Source of the DNA: Mesocentrotus franciscanus
Lineage: Eukaryota > Echinodermata > Echinoidea > Camarodonta > Strongylocentrotidae
Reading direction: 5' to 3'
NCBI GenBank assembly: GCA_037976565.1
Contig: CP137672.1
Span: 26,686,877-26,750,876, forward strand
Length of the DNA: 64,000 bases
The first letter of the stretch is position 1. Every line of letters begins with the position of its first letter. The notes beneath the pieces were generated by a model. That model made no database searches and was not told the DNA's origin. It saw nothing but the letters and a program-made list of their open reading frames with translations. The translations under genes were made by a program, and so were the position numbers. Positions 46,451-58,947 of this stretch are shown here, piece by piece.

Positions 46451-47627
46451 ATGGCAGCTTTCTTGAGAATGACTCTTCATCATACTTATAGTTGCCAAGT
46501 CCAGCATATAAACAGGTGCTTGAAGAAACGATATGGAACTGATAATCGCGTCAAACTCAAGGCGTTTGGATTGGTGAGCTGTTTGCAGATGCAGCATAAA
46601 AATGCGACGGCTTCCTCGGGGCCCGATCGGCCTGAACTCCAGGCGGCAAGTATAGCTGGGAATCCGATAGGACTAGCATCTGCATGTTATTTAAATTTAC
46701 ACACTTCTTCTGAATTAACTGACTTTGATAATCAAGTATTTAAATGTAAAGCATCAGCTAATAGGAAAGATTGTGGCACTTTACAGAAAACTACCTCAAC
46801 TGTTGAAGAAATTGAAGGTTTTACTTTTACGTTCAGCAGAAAAAGAATCGCACACCAATCACAACAGAGTCAGAGTGACGATGTTTCAACAATGTTTGCA
46901 CATAAGAGAAAATCATCTAGTCAATCAGGATTCATCGATCATGCTGTTTATTTCTCGAGCAATTATTTTCTCAAGCAAAGAGCATATGCTGGCTTTTGGA
47001 AGGATTCACCAGTGAGGCATTATGCAACGGGACCAAGATCTCGACACACGAAGGAAAAGTCTTACTATGAAGTTCTCAACACCACACCAAGTGCCACTCA
47101 AGCCCAGGTCAAAGAGGCCTACTTCAAGCTGTCCAAGGTCTATCACCCAGACAAAAACGCAGGCAGCAAGGAAGCCCAGAGAAAGTTTGCCTTGATCAAC
47201 GAAGCCTACAGTGTTCTCGGAAACGTCACGTTACGTAAGCGCTATGACCGCGGCACTCTCAACCAGCGGGATGTCCATGGAGAGGTGAAACCGGAAGAAG
47301 GCTGCAGAAGAAGAAGTGAATCGTGATCCCATGTACACCAGTTCTGGAATCCATTTCAGCATGGAGGCAAAACGGCAAGCCAAGAACATGGATGATTTCT
47401 TCAGCAAGCACTATAAAGACGCAAGGGATAAGGAGCAGAGGGACAGAGCAGAGAGAAAGCAGCGCATCGATGAATACATGGACCTCCAGAAGAGGGCCAA
47501 GCTCTCTCCATTGATTCTTGCAGTGTTTATGATTTCTGCAATTGCCATGGCTGTAAAGACTGTTGCATGGAATGATTCGATATATGTAGATAAGAAACAA
47601 CCAGGAGCTAATAAAGATACAAGATAA
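46451..47627 (+). CDS. DNAJC30: DNAJC30-like mitochondrial J-domain protein, intronless, one frameshift
   Basis: ATG at 46451 opens MAAFLRMTLHH. A long basic, Ser/Thr-rich N-terminus follows, which could be a mitochondrial presequence. The J domain (about residues 200-265) reads SYYEVLNTTPSATQAQVKEA and VYHPDKNAG, so HPD is intact, and ends LRKRYDRGTL. After a one-base insertion near 47291-47294 (CCGG), the next frame gives NRDPMYTSSGIHFSM and MDDFFSKHYKDARDKEQRD, then a hydrophobic segment LSPLILAVFMISAIAMAV, then TAA at 47625-47627. The YDRG-L-x-x-x-D-x-x-G motif after the J domain, the (F/M)..F...HY...R..ER..R coiled region and the C-terminal membrane helix match DNAJC30, which is also single-exon in human. 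It would be about 391 residues against 226 in human, because of the longer N-terminus. Confidence 0.82.
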
Positions 47628-49350
47628 TGACCCACCTGAAAATCATGTCAGTCAGAGTGTCATACAATGTGACTGTGTCAAATGAAAACTTTTTAAGTAG
47701 CAAAATATACTTTGGTGGTCTTATTAAATCGAGGACAGGTAATCATTTTTTATTTCCTTTAATCCAACAATATTTGCAGGTCAGTGCATGTCCATCGCTC
47801 AGTTCTTGTCAGATTCTTGCGCTCTTACTATACTGCACAAATATGTACATGTACCTTTACAGGATAAAGTTTATATTCATAAATAGGTTCAGGTCATATT
47901 AATGGCTACCATTGTAGTCCTCAGGTTTGCTATGACTAGTTTGAGTACAACTTTCCCAATATTATTTGTTTTCATGAAGTAATTCATGTACAACTGTAGA
48001 TATACATCAAGGTTTTATTTTAAATCTGTTACTGTACATGTAGATGTATAGAACTTTTAAAGATTTTATGATAGAATGAATTCGAATACACATGCAATGA
48101 ATTAATTGCATACATGTGTATACAAAGTTTCCTGTATAATGAAACATAAAAACATCCTATGGAAAAGGAAGTTGCCTCGTAACAATATATACATGTAGGA
48201 ACATTAACATCAGGTTCACAAATCAGAGAATAATAAAGAATGTTTATGCTAAAACTTACCTTGTTACATATAAAATGAGACTTTGTAATAAAAGAATTCA
48301 TCATGATGAGCTTCCATATTACAAAAAGTAAATGAAAAAAAAGGCAAAAACAAAAACAAAATACAAATATGTAAGAATAAGATATGAGAAACAAATATTG
48401 AGAGGATTTTTTTGACAGTCCCCAGTGTTTAAGAATAGGCGAGTGCATGTAAAATGTATGATAATACATCATGTATCTTTGCATTAATACTTACATTGGT
48501 AGTACATACATTTACATGTCCATGTGTATTATCTAGAGTTTTATCTAGGTGTTGTTTGTTGAACATTTTAAACAAACTTGCTAGTTTTAATCGTTAAGCA
48601 GTTTTGTGCCTGGTGATTGATTCTAAACTCTAAATATGTTTAAAAATTTTAATCATGATACATTTTTTTCTTCAGATTTCTCAGTCTCAGCTATTTTTGT
48701 GCAATTTGTATCCTTAATTTTTATTGTAACCTTATTGTTTATTGTATAATGTAGGCTACATTTGCAAGTACATGTACATACTACATGTACCTGTAAATAT
48801 GTAAAAACTAATATTTTTAAAGATACATATACAATGTAAAACGAATTTGCCTGTATTCTTTTAAAAGTTCAGTCCGGAGCTTGGTTTAAACCTTTATCTG
48901 AAGTAGGGTGTAATAAAGGAAGTTAATTTGGGGTCTACTCTAATTTTTCCTGTTGTTAAAAATGATTTTATACCCAGGGTCCGTTTAATTGAATTAGTAG
49001 AAGATGGACCATTTACGTCTAGAATAAATTATTCAGCATCGACATGTAGGCCCTACATGTACATTGTACATGTAAATGGCCTAAATATTTTCGGCAAATG
49101 CATGTACATGTATTAATTATATATGGGTACATTCATGTTATGAAAATTCAGTTGTTACTCATCTTCATGGTACATTTAAAGAAATATATTTTATTGGTAT
49201 ATTGAATATTGTTTCATTTCATTCTGTGAAGCAGCTGATTGCACAAATCAATGCAAATAATGCAAAGAGAATATATCTCTGTTGCCAAGTCTTGTTACAT
49301 GGCCCCCAACTTGGGGGCAGACATGATTTTTGGAGGTAAAATGCTAGATC
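47628..49350. other. 3' flank of the DNAJC30-like gene
   Basis: AT-rich non-coding sequence with many TACATGTA/ACATGTAC palindromes. I see no exon. Confidence 0.4.
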
Positions 49351-49351
49351 A

Positions 49352-49534
49352 GCGCCCTGTCTTATGAAAAGTTGCGTTTAATTGCAACTTATTTACAATT
49401 GATATCAATCGCAACTACTTTTGTATGTACACACCGGTAAGGGATAGGAGACTCCAAACTTGTGATTAATTGGAGGACTTTGTGATTGATTCGGATCAAT
49501 CACAAGTTCACAACTCTTTATAAGACGGGCCCCT
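49352..49534 (-). mobile_element. MITE with GGGCCCGTCTTA-type termini, copy 1
   Basis: The left end GCGCCCTGTCTTATGAAAAG and right end ACTCTTTATAAGACGGGCCCC are inverted repeats. The interior has repeated GATTGATATCAATCGCAACT-like words. It is the reverse-oriented relative of 55327-55489. Confidence 0.75.
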
Positions 49535-50369
49535 TAACTCTTAAGGTCTTGCTGCTTACATGTATACTGTACATTTAAATGATAATGTATATTTCTATTG
49601 TCAAGAAATGAACAGTCTTGTTAGATGGCCCTCACATTATGACAGATGTGAGTTGGTTTTTGAAGGCATACCGTAATGGACAGTGGTACACTGTAGATAT
49701 ATAAAATTTCAGGGTTTTGCTTCTCATGTGTAGTTCAATGATAAAGTATATTTCTATTATCAAGAAATGAATGAAATTGTGTGTGAGCTTGTAGATGTTT
49801 TGTTTTGTTTTGTTTATGTGCTGAAACAAATACTGCATCATTAAACGTATGCAGCTGAATTGTATTGCTCAGAGTAATAATGTATCATTGTATGGATCCA
49901 GTAAATGTAAATATGCAGAAGTGGTAATACATGTATTAGTAACTCATGAAGATCCATCAGTCATATGTTAGACACACTTCTTTTGTGGATTACTGACGTG
50001 AAAAAGTTGACATGCCATCTGACACTGACTGGTCATACATAAAAATTAATTCCACCAGGGGTTAAATGGAAATGCATTCTTGTTTGCTGTGAGTGGAGTA
50101 CATGCATATTCAAAGTGATTTTATATACACTGTACTTACCCCCAGGTCCAAAAAAAAAGGGTTTACCCCTCTTTGCTTAGTTTGTGAACACTGCTGTCAA
50201 ATAAACAATTGAAGAGAATTTTAATGATAATTCTCATTATGTCAATTTTTAACTTTACCTATTACATGTACTGGATGGCCCTGTATTTAAGCCTATGAGA
50301 ATGACAGAATTTCATTGAATTGTCAATGGGTTATAAACAATACCATGCAAAACTCAGCTGTTTTAAGAT

Positions 50370-50805
50370 CCTTTGTTTCTTCCTTCTATAACCTTTTCTT
50401 ATGTTATTTTTTGTTTCTTCCTTCTATAACCTTTCCTTTTGTTATTCTTTGTTTCTTCCTTCTCTTACCTTTTCTCTTATGTTATTCTTTATTTCATTAT
50501 TCTATTATTTTCTCTTCCTATCTTTCCTTACGCTATCCTTTGTTTCTTCCTTCTATAACCTTTTCTTATGTTCTTTGTTTTTAACTTTTTATTATTCTAT
50601 TTTTTCTCTTCCCATCTTTCCTTACGCTATCTTTTGTTTCTTCCTTCTATCACCTTTTCTTATATTATTCTTTGTTTTATAATTCTATCACTTTCTCTTT
50701 CTGTCTTTCCTTATGTTATTCTTTATTTTTATCATTATATCACTTTCTCTCTATCTTTCCTTATATTATCCTCTTTTTTTATTCTTGTACTGTAATCTTT
50801 TTCTC
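50370..50805 (+). repeat. Pyrimidine-rich minisatellite
   Basis: Degenerate units of CTTTTCTTATGTTATTCTTT followed by GTTTCTTCCTTCTATAAC, about 10-12 copies with mixed 38-60 bp spacing. The Phe/Leu-rich frames on the plus strand are artefacts. Confidence 0.85.
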
Positions 50806-50820
50806 TCTTTCATTACTTAC

Positions 50821-51603
50821 GCGCCAAAACACACTCACTTCCGGTTGAATATCGCTTCCTGGCACGGTTTGGGTTCACACTGTGCGCTACATGTAGATCA
50901 GTCTGGAGCGGTCTAGGAAGAGAACCTGTCCAGAAGATCGCTTCCTGGCACGGTTGTCCGTTCTCACTCATCGATAGACCCATCTAGCCTAGGTCGGTCC
51001 AGGAAGTGAGTGAGAACGGGGTCTTACTGAGGAGTGTGCCTGAGTAGATATTAAGGTATTCAAGGTGCAGTTTTGTGCTTTGTCAGATGATATTTTAACC
51101 CTAAAAAGGCCGGGCTATTTGAGGTCTTAATATTAGGGTTAAGTCCTCTACTTCAGCAAAAAATAATGAAGAGTTTATGGATACATGTACATGTATGTGT
51201 ACCAAAATCTTTTAGAATATTCATTTATTTTATTGTTACATTAACTGCCATTAATGTATTTTGAAATTGATTTGCTCATACATGTACACCATGTGAATGA
51301 ATAAATTAATATCTATTTCAATCACAATTATCTTTGTTTTAAACTTTTATTTTATATTTTGTTTTTAATTTACATAGGAATATAATTTTGTACAAATATA
51401 TTGTACATGTACTGACAAAACAGAATGGACACCTCCAATTTTAACAGACAGTACTTTCATTGTAATAATTACAAGCAAATTGAGCATCAAGTCTGTATGT
51501 TAGCCAGGTTTACCATTTGTGTATGTCAAGTTTTCATTTCTCCTTTTACTATTACAGAATTGAAACACTCACAGACAACCTGAAAATTTCCCTTCTATCC
51601 TTA
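50821..51603. other. Non-coding with a small duplicated motif
   Basis: ATCGCTTCCTGGCACGGTT occurs twice (50850 and 50938), and TTCTCACTCA/GAGTGAGAA form a short inverted repeat ending near 51020. No exon seen. Confidence 0.4.
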
Positions 51604-52374
51604 TTAAAGTACAAGTCCACTCCAAAAATAACTTACTTTCAATAGAAGCAGAAAATCAGACAAACCGATCAAAAGAAGTTTGAGCAAAATCGGATAACTA
51701 ATAAGAAAGTTATGAATTTTTGAAAAAGTATGTAAAACTATGGAACAATGGAAATCACTACACAAATTGCCAATTTGGTTATCAGTTTGTGACGTCATGT
51801 CCTCACTATTTATCAATTGCTTTATATAGTTTAATCCCATTAATTTCCCTTTTATCCCCCAAAACTTGATTTTCCCATGCCTTTGCCCAGGTTATGTGAT
51901 TTGTATCATATTGCGTGCATGACATTTCACAAAATCTGTTATGAACTTTGAAGAATTGATACTATTTTCTGAATATTGTATATTCATAATTATTGATTTT
52001 TATATAAATAGTTTATCAAAATTCACATTTTCATGATTTAACTGGAAAAAATTACTATATATTAGTGCATCCACACAAATACATATTACTATCAATCTAA
52101 CTTGGATGCTGGTGTGAAGAAATAAGATTCTTAGGGAAAATAGGAAATTTATATTATCAATATAAAGAAAATAATTAGTGGATAGTGAGGACATGACGTC
52201 ACAGACTCATGAGTGAGTTGCCAATTTGTGTAGTGATCTTCAAAGTTTTTCATGTCATTAAAAATTCATAACTTTCTTATTAGTTATCCGATTTTGCTCA
52301 AACTTTTTTTGATTGGTTTGATTTTTCTGCTTCTATTGAAAGTAAGTTATTTTTGGAGTGGACTTGTCCTTTAA
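51604..52374. mobile_element. 771-bp foldback element with arms of about 200 bp and TTAA flanks
   Basis: The left arm TTAAAGTACAAGTCCACTCC, AAAAATAACTTACTTTCAATAG and AATCGGATAACTAATAAGAA is mirrored by the right arm, ending GGAGTGGACTTGTCCTTTAA. The pairing continues to CACTACACAAATTGCCAA and GTGACGTCATGTCCTCACTAT on both sides. TTAA bounds each end. Fragments of the family occur at 38641-38660 and 41560-41635. Confidence 0.88.
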
Positions 52375-53828
52375 GCTTGTGCTCTCATTTGAGTAATTTT
52401 AGTTCTGTCCACCTTTTTATCCTTTATTGTTTGAATATTGTAAAATGTTAGCTCTTTCTCCTTTCAAAATTACCCCCGTTTTTCCCTTTCACTCCCACTT
52501 CCTGTTTTGTCTGCTCTTTCTCCCTATTCCCCACCTTAGTTTCTCAGTTTCTATCTCTGCCACATGCTTTATATCTGTCTCTCTCTCTCATGTTTGTTTC
52601 TCACTCTCACTCTCGTTTGTTTCTCGCTCTCTTTCTCTCCCCCCTCTCTTTATTATTCAACCAATTACGCTGGAAACATACATAAAGGTAAATTTCTTCA
52701 AGGTATTTTCCTTCAGCTTGATTGATCAGTACAGAATAGAAAAGAGTTAAAGATGCCAAACAATGTGTAATTACTTCAAATAATAAAGCGAAAATCTTGA
52801 TTGATCATAGTATTATATTTAATACAATCTTCATGAATATAGTCAATGATTTTACAAGCAAGTACATGTACATGACTTTGTATGTATGTCCATAATATAA
52901 ATTGCTCACTCAACGTTCACAGCATATACATAAATGTACAATATTGGCACATGTACTCAAAATATATGGACATAAGTAATGATCATTCAATAAAAAAGCT
53001 AATGACTAATGAATCAATATGTCATCTAATTGATTAAATGTTTCTTTTGATGCTTCTTTTTTGTTTTTGTTTTTGTTTTTTACTTAATGGATATCTAACT
53101 GGTTCAGTTTAGTCTATATACCGGGGGTAATTATAAGATACGTAATATCTCTAGTACTCCAGTTCTCTATAATGGGGCGATGTACATGTATGCAATGCTA
53201 CAAGATATATTTATTTGTTTTTATAAGAACTGCTTCTAATAGTCAAATAAAACATTAATTACACTATTGTTCCCCTGTTTCATGATGTAGTTGAAAAGAA
53301 TGAAGTATTTAAAAAAAGCAGTAGTTACTGATTTATTGACAAATGTATGTTTCTGATGTGATTTGAAATTGACAAGAGCATGACAAGAAAGGAAAATTAG
53401 AGACCGTGAAGTGATTGAGTCATTTTCCAATTGAGTATATTTCAGTAGAATAGTTCACATTTGTAGTTATCACTCCTGCAAACAAACAGTTACTAAATAT
53501 ACTTGTCTATAGACAATAGCTTTTCAAATTCTATTGATATGTCAACTGCTGCTTTTGAACAAAGGACCAGCAAAAAAAAAAAAAAAAACTTGACAGCAGT
53601 GAGCAATTTACCTTTTAATGCTCTACAAGAGCTCTGGTTATAATAGATCCAGAGAAGACGTTTGGTTTTTTAAAAAAACAGAGAGAGAAAAAAAAAGCAT
53701 GAAAATGGCTAAAGGGAAACCGCACTTTTTCTTTCTGCAAATCACAATTCTCACAAACCAAAATGTTTTTTTTTTTACACCGACCCTTCGTGGCCACTCT
53801 CATCTATATGTATCTGAGATCTAGCTAG

Positions 53829-53894
53829 ATGGGGCAGGCAAGTACCAGAAGAAATACTTCAGACACTGGTGCACTGTTAGAAGATGCCAGAGAG
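53829..53894 (+). CDS. Exon-like ORF in repeat unit 1
   Basis: ATG opens 22 codons, MGQASTRRNTSDTGALLEDA and RE, followed by a GTAAAA donor in phase 0. Upstream CTAGCTAG could act as an acceptor, though it lacks a pyrimidine tract. MGQASTRR would fit an N-myristoylation start (MGxxxS/T). I do not recognise the gene, and no partner exon is seen nearby. Confidence 0.25.
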
Positions 53895-54325
53895 GTAAAA
53901 AACTAATTTGAATTGGCCAGACATGTTCTATTGTTATGAAAAGAAGAACAATTTTATTTTATGTACCGGTATACAGCATTTTGCTTACTTACCTAGTTAC
54001 CTTACATTAGTATGTCATCTTTTGCACACTGTTTTCAGTGGCTTCAAATTAATTTGCACATAATAAACTTTCTTTGGAATTCAATGCTTGAATGATACAA
54101 CTGCCCATCAAGTTACCAATAATCCATATACATGTATATTAGATTTCTTTATTGCCTATTGACCGATTGAAATAGATAATTAGAACACAATCCAACTATT
54201 TTGAAAAAAAAAAAAAAACACACTTTTTCTTTCTGCAAATCACAATTCTCACAAATCAAAATGTTTTTTTTTTACACCGACCCTTCGTGGCCACTCTCAT
54301 CTATATGTATCTGAGATCTAGCTAG

Positions 54326-54391
54326 ATGGGGCAGGCAAGTACCAGAAGAAATACTTCAGACACTGGTGCACTGTTAGAAGATGCCAGAGAG
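54326..54391 (+). CDS. Exon-like ORF in repeat unit 2
   Basis: The same 22 codons and donor as in unit 1. The coding stretch is unchanged, while the nearby tract has one fewer A. Confidence 0.25.
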
Positions 54392-54821
54392 GTAAAAACT
54401 AATTTGAATTGGCCAGACATGTTCTATTGTTATGAAAAGAAGAACAATTTTATTTTATATACCGGTATACAGCATTTTGCTTACTTACCTAGTTACCTTA
54501 CATTAGTATGTCATCTTTTGCACACTGTTTTCAGTGGCTTCAAATTAATTTGCACATAATAAACTTTCTTTGGAATTCAATGCTTGAATGATACAACTGC
54601 CCATCAAGTTACCAATAATCCATATACATGTATATTAGATTTCTTTATTGCCTATTGACCGATTGAAATAGATAATTAGAACACAATCCAACTATTTTGA
54701 AAAAAAAAAAAAAACACACTTTTTCTTTCTGCAAATCACAATTCTCACAAATCAAAATGTTTTTTTTTTACACCGACCCTTCGTGGCCACTCTCATCTAT
54801 ATGTATCTGAGATCTAGCTAG

Positions 54822-54887
54822 ATGGGGCAGGCAAGTACCAGAAGAAATACTTCAGACACTGGTGCACTGTTAGAAGATGCCAGAGAG
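54822..54887 (+). CDS. Exon-like ORF in repeat unit 3
   Basis: The same 22 codons and donor as in units 1 and 2. If real, the three would be alternative first exons. Confidence 0.25.
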
Positions 54888-55326
54888 GTAAAAACTAATT
54901 TGAATTGGCCAGACATGTTCTATTGTTATGAAAAGAAGAACAATTTTATTTTATGTACCGGTATACAGCATTTTGCTTACTTACCTAGTTACCTTACATT
55001 AGTATGTCATCTTTTGCACACTGTTTTCAGTGGCTTCAAATTAATTTGCACATAATAAACTTTCTTTGGAATTCAATGCTTGAATGATACAACTGCCCAT
55101 CAAGTTACCAATAATCCATATACATGTATATTAGATTTCTTTATTGCATATTGACCGATTGAAATAGATAATTAGAACACAATCCAACTATTTTGAAAAA
55201 AATCAACGCAAGGGCTATTTCAAAGCCCTATTTCACACATTTCTATTGGTGACGCACAATGCTACTAAAATTGCCTTGGGTTGACTTATCAAAAGTAGTT
55301 GCTACCGTGTTATAATTTAATAGATC

Positions 55327-55489
55327 TGGGCCCCGTCTTAAAAAGAGTTACGATTGATCCAAATTAATCGTAAGTCCTCTAATCAATTGCAAGTTTGCAT
55401 TCTCCTATCTCTTATGTACATATAGTTGCGATTGAAATCAATCGCAAATAAGTTGCGATTGAGATCAACTCTTTGTAAGACGGGGCCCA
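55327..55489 (+). mobile_element. 163-bp MITE, GGGCCCCGTCTTA family, copy 2
   Basis: The left TGGGCCCCGTCTTAAAAAGA and right TCTTTGTAAGACGGGGCCCA are nearly perfect inverted repeats. GATC directly flanks both ends (55323-55326 and 55490-55493), consistent with a 4-bp target duplication. The interior GCGATTGAAATCAATCGCAA is palindromic. Confidence 0.85.
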
Positions 55490-55799
55490 GATCATAAAAA
55501 TAACATGTCACATAAATGCCTCTAATTTAATGTTTGACATTTTGAACTTGGATATTTATTAATAGTCAAGGCAACATATTATAATGAAAAAATAAAAATA
55601 AAACTACAATTGTGCTCATAATGAATTCCCACAAGATGAATTCCCAGTATATTACAAGGTCCCTTTTCTTTCTCCTAAATTTCCTTTGGTTATTAAGTCA
55701 TGTTTTTCCATTGATATTATTTTTCTTAATTCAACTTAAATCAATAATTTAATAAGCTCTGAAACACAAAGTGCATGAGTTTGTATACCATCACTGTAA

Positions 55800-56113
55800 G
55801 GCCATTAAAAAAACAAACACGTTTAGCGTTTTGCCTTTTTTTTCAAAATGACCGCTCCGTACATTTTCCCCGACTGGCTGGACAGCTAGTCAGGCTTTTT
55901 TTCAAGATAGCCGCCAGCATTTATGTTGTTTTGTTTTTTTAATTCAGAAAAAGACCATTTTAGCAGTATGTTTTTCATGTTTTTTCATGAAGATTAAAAA
56001 ATATTTAAAAAATTGAAAGAAAAAAAAATTTGAAAAAAAAAGAAAAAAGGGCAGACGGCCCCAAAAAGGTAGCGGGCGGGGACGCTAAACATGAATATTT
56101 TTTTTATATGGCC
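55800..56113. mobile_element. 314-bp Tourist/Harbinger-like MITE
   Basis: The left end GGCCATTAAAAAAACAAACA then CGTTTAGCGT and the reverse-complemented right end GGCCATATAAAAAAAATATT then CATGTTTAGCGT form terminal inverted repeats. TAA flanks both ends (55797-55799 and 56114-56116), the 3-bp target site typical of PIF/Harbinger elements. The interior is A/T homopolymer-rich with GACTGGCTGGACAGCTAGTC. Confidence 0.75.
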
Positions 56114-56116
56114 TAA

Positions 56117-58940
56117 ATATTAGGAGTATAAATTATAATGCTTGATTATTTACAAAGAAATTCTACAAGAGTACACAAGTGCATGAAACAATGTACAAAA
56201 CATAGCTACTGCATGAGTTCCATGATACCAATCACTTGATGTGTGATACGAAGGATCAAAAGAAAGATCAAACTAAAAACAGTTGAATATATGCAGATAA
56301 CATAACGAGACATACTGGTGTACTTCAAGTCATATACTGTACATTATAGATATAATACTGTTAAAATCATGCAACGAAGTTCAGTCACCGAAAAGTAAAG
56401 TGAAAACGTAGAAGCAAACAAATTTCAACACCATAAAATCCATACCCATTCCAAAACGCATCTCTAGATTTGTCTTACAATGTTGCGACATATGCTCTGG
56501 TCTTGGATTTTGTCACTGATCGTAGGGTTAGGCATAGGACTGTAATCAGGTATTAGATTGGGTTTAGCTTTAAGTTTAGCTTTTAGGTTTAGGTGTAGTG
56601 CATGATTCAGGGTTAAAATCCTCAATTCTGTGTTTATAATGTAGTGTGTTGACCACAGAGCATGTGCCGTATGACCCTTAGCCTTTCGACTTGGCCTCCT
56701 GTCTGAATGCTCAAGATGAGTGACTGGCGTGAGGAGACTAGCATGCAAGTGGAGCCATTCACAAGCTAGTCTTATCATTCCAGTTGTTCCTTGCATTCAA
56801 ACAGAAGGCCCTGAAGGCTAGAATTATCTTGGCAATGCAATGAGGTGACCCCTAAATTGAACCTCTAAATGGTCCTCCTTCAGTTAAATGGGGGCGGGGA
56901 GTAGAGATATATAATTTGTTTGAAATACACATATGCTCGGATGAGGCCAATGTCATGAACATACCAAAGTCAGAAATGAACCTCCGTAACTATTTGGGGA
57001 CACAGAGATATTCAGCCTGATACCTGTGTTCAGAATAATGATACCAGCAGCCAAAAAAAGAAAAAAAAAGAAAAGAAGAGAACCCCTATCCTGTAATTTC
57101 ATACGGCAAGATTACACAAATTATAATCAATCAATCAATCAACAAACGAAAAACGTACACATCTATGAAATTTTTTACATAAAAACAACAATGAAATGCT
57201 TATGACCTGGATATGACAAAGTAGCAGTCTACAATGTACCTGAATCACACCCCAAATCAGGTGAAAACATGGAATTGATGAGTATAATGTCAGAGTATTG
57301 AGGCAGACCCACCACCCTGAAAAACCACAACTGATAGGAAAAACCAAACCTTGGGTGGGGGGGGGGGTGGAGGGAGGGGGGCCTGTTATACATACAAATA
57401 GCAAACCCATATTAACGGTATGTGAAAATCAGTCTGCTCAAAATGATTTAAAGATATAAATACCATAATTACATTCTCATTTGAACTTTGCCTAAAGTTA
57501 TACAAACATATGAATGACAATGAAATCTGCATGCATGTTTCAAATTGCTGCACATTTTATGAAAGCATCAATATATTGTTTAAATCAATCAATCAATACA
57601 ACTACTGATCAGAACATTCAAAACTAGAAGTTGACAACTTTCAAAAACATTCAATATGATCCCACAAGACATTTGTTGTAAGACCACATAAACAATGATA
57701 TCTTCATGCCTTATTATATTTGTTCAAATAACAAGAGGATACACATGCTCTTTCAATACTTTAAAGCGATACTGAACTGATGAACTTTCTGCCCTAGCAT
57801 ACTGTTCATTGCACAGCGCCTTCTCATGGTCAACTTGCCAACAGTGCGTAACCCAATACCTCATTTCCACTTTGCAGACAGAGGATTTGACGTGAGAACC
57901 AACAGCGCAGCTAGGGGTGCAGCAAGTTACGGAACCATACTGCTACAGCTGACCCGAGATGGCGCTAGAGGGGACAGTATAGCTTTAAGGGTTTGAAAAC
58001 AGCCATCACTCTACACCCTTCATTGGGGATCATAGAAGACTTTCAATCACATTTTTGTACATCAGACAAAAACAAATTTTTGATCATGACTCATATACAC
58101 AATCAACTGTAAATGGCAGTGCAACCAACTCAATTAAAATGTTTTAATTCAATTAATACACGATGGGATTAAACATTACTTTATCATATAAACCAATAGA
58201 GCAATATATGCATGCACGAATAGATAGAAATAGTAATAAAATTTACATTTTTAAACCTTTTTTAATCATTTTGATAGGTGACCCTCATTTAAACCATTCT
58301 CATCCAATATTTGCCCTGGTGACAGTCGCAGCAAGCTTTATTTCATCAAGTATATTGGTTAAGGGTTGTTGTTGTGCTTAGGCTTTAGGTAAAGTTTAGG
58401 ATCAGGGTTATAGATTTGGTTCCAGGCTTGGACGAATCAGAAATTAGTTTAGCATAGGAAAATGACCGCGAAGTAATTTTTGTCGGAGCATTTATCATGA
58501 AACCTCAAGAAAAGAAAATAATAAATACAGGTGTATCTCAAATTATGGCTACTTCTGACAATAAAGGACGCACAAACTTTAATTAGTGTCATTTGCTGGT
58601 TATGTAGTGTGAAGGAGTTTTATAGGTCAAACGTTATTGCCAAGGTATCAAGGTCTATTTCTACAAACTGTTGTATATACATGTGTTCCCCTGTTATTCA
58701 CTAAGTTGAAGCTGTCGGCATATTAATTATTTCCAGCATTGTTTTGAGTTGAGACCTGACAAGTGTGATGCCTCAAAACCTGTCACGTCTCCCACATATC
58801 TGTGTTGGGTCAAGGATGATTTTACCAGAATGTTTACTAATACGTTGAATATCTGGGCTTCAAAACTTGCTCCAGTGCATAAGATATATACCTAATATGA
58901 AACCGTAATTGTCATATGTGTGGGAGGGGACACCAGGAAG
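56117..58940. other. Intergenic, no gene supported
   Basis: The minus-strand frames at 56464-56796 and 57135-57410 have no recognisable domain. A G-run lies at 57355-57379. Confidence 0.4.
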
Positions 58941-58947
58941 GTTATTC

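Larger units (their letters stand above)
53722..55203 (+). repeat. Tandem triplication of a 496-bp unit
   Basis: Landmark ATGGGGCAGGCAAGTACCAG at 53829, 54326 and 54822 gives spacings of 497 and 496 bp. Units start with an A-run followed by CACTTTTTCTTTCTGCAAATC and end TCCAACTATTTTGAAAA. Copies 2 and 3 differ by only a few bases, so the duplication is recent. Each unit includes an exon-like segment. Confidence 0.95.

Noticed and set aside
47284..47306. A tiny intron (GTGAAA...CTGCAG) explaining the DNAJC30-like frame change
   Set aside because: It would be only about 23 bp, too short for splicing, and it does not restore the correct frame.
50315..50916. Overlapping Phe/Leu-rich plus-strand frames resembling membrane proteins
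   Set aside because: They are translations of a pyrimidine-rich minisatellite.
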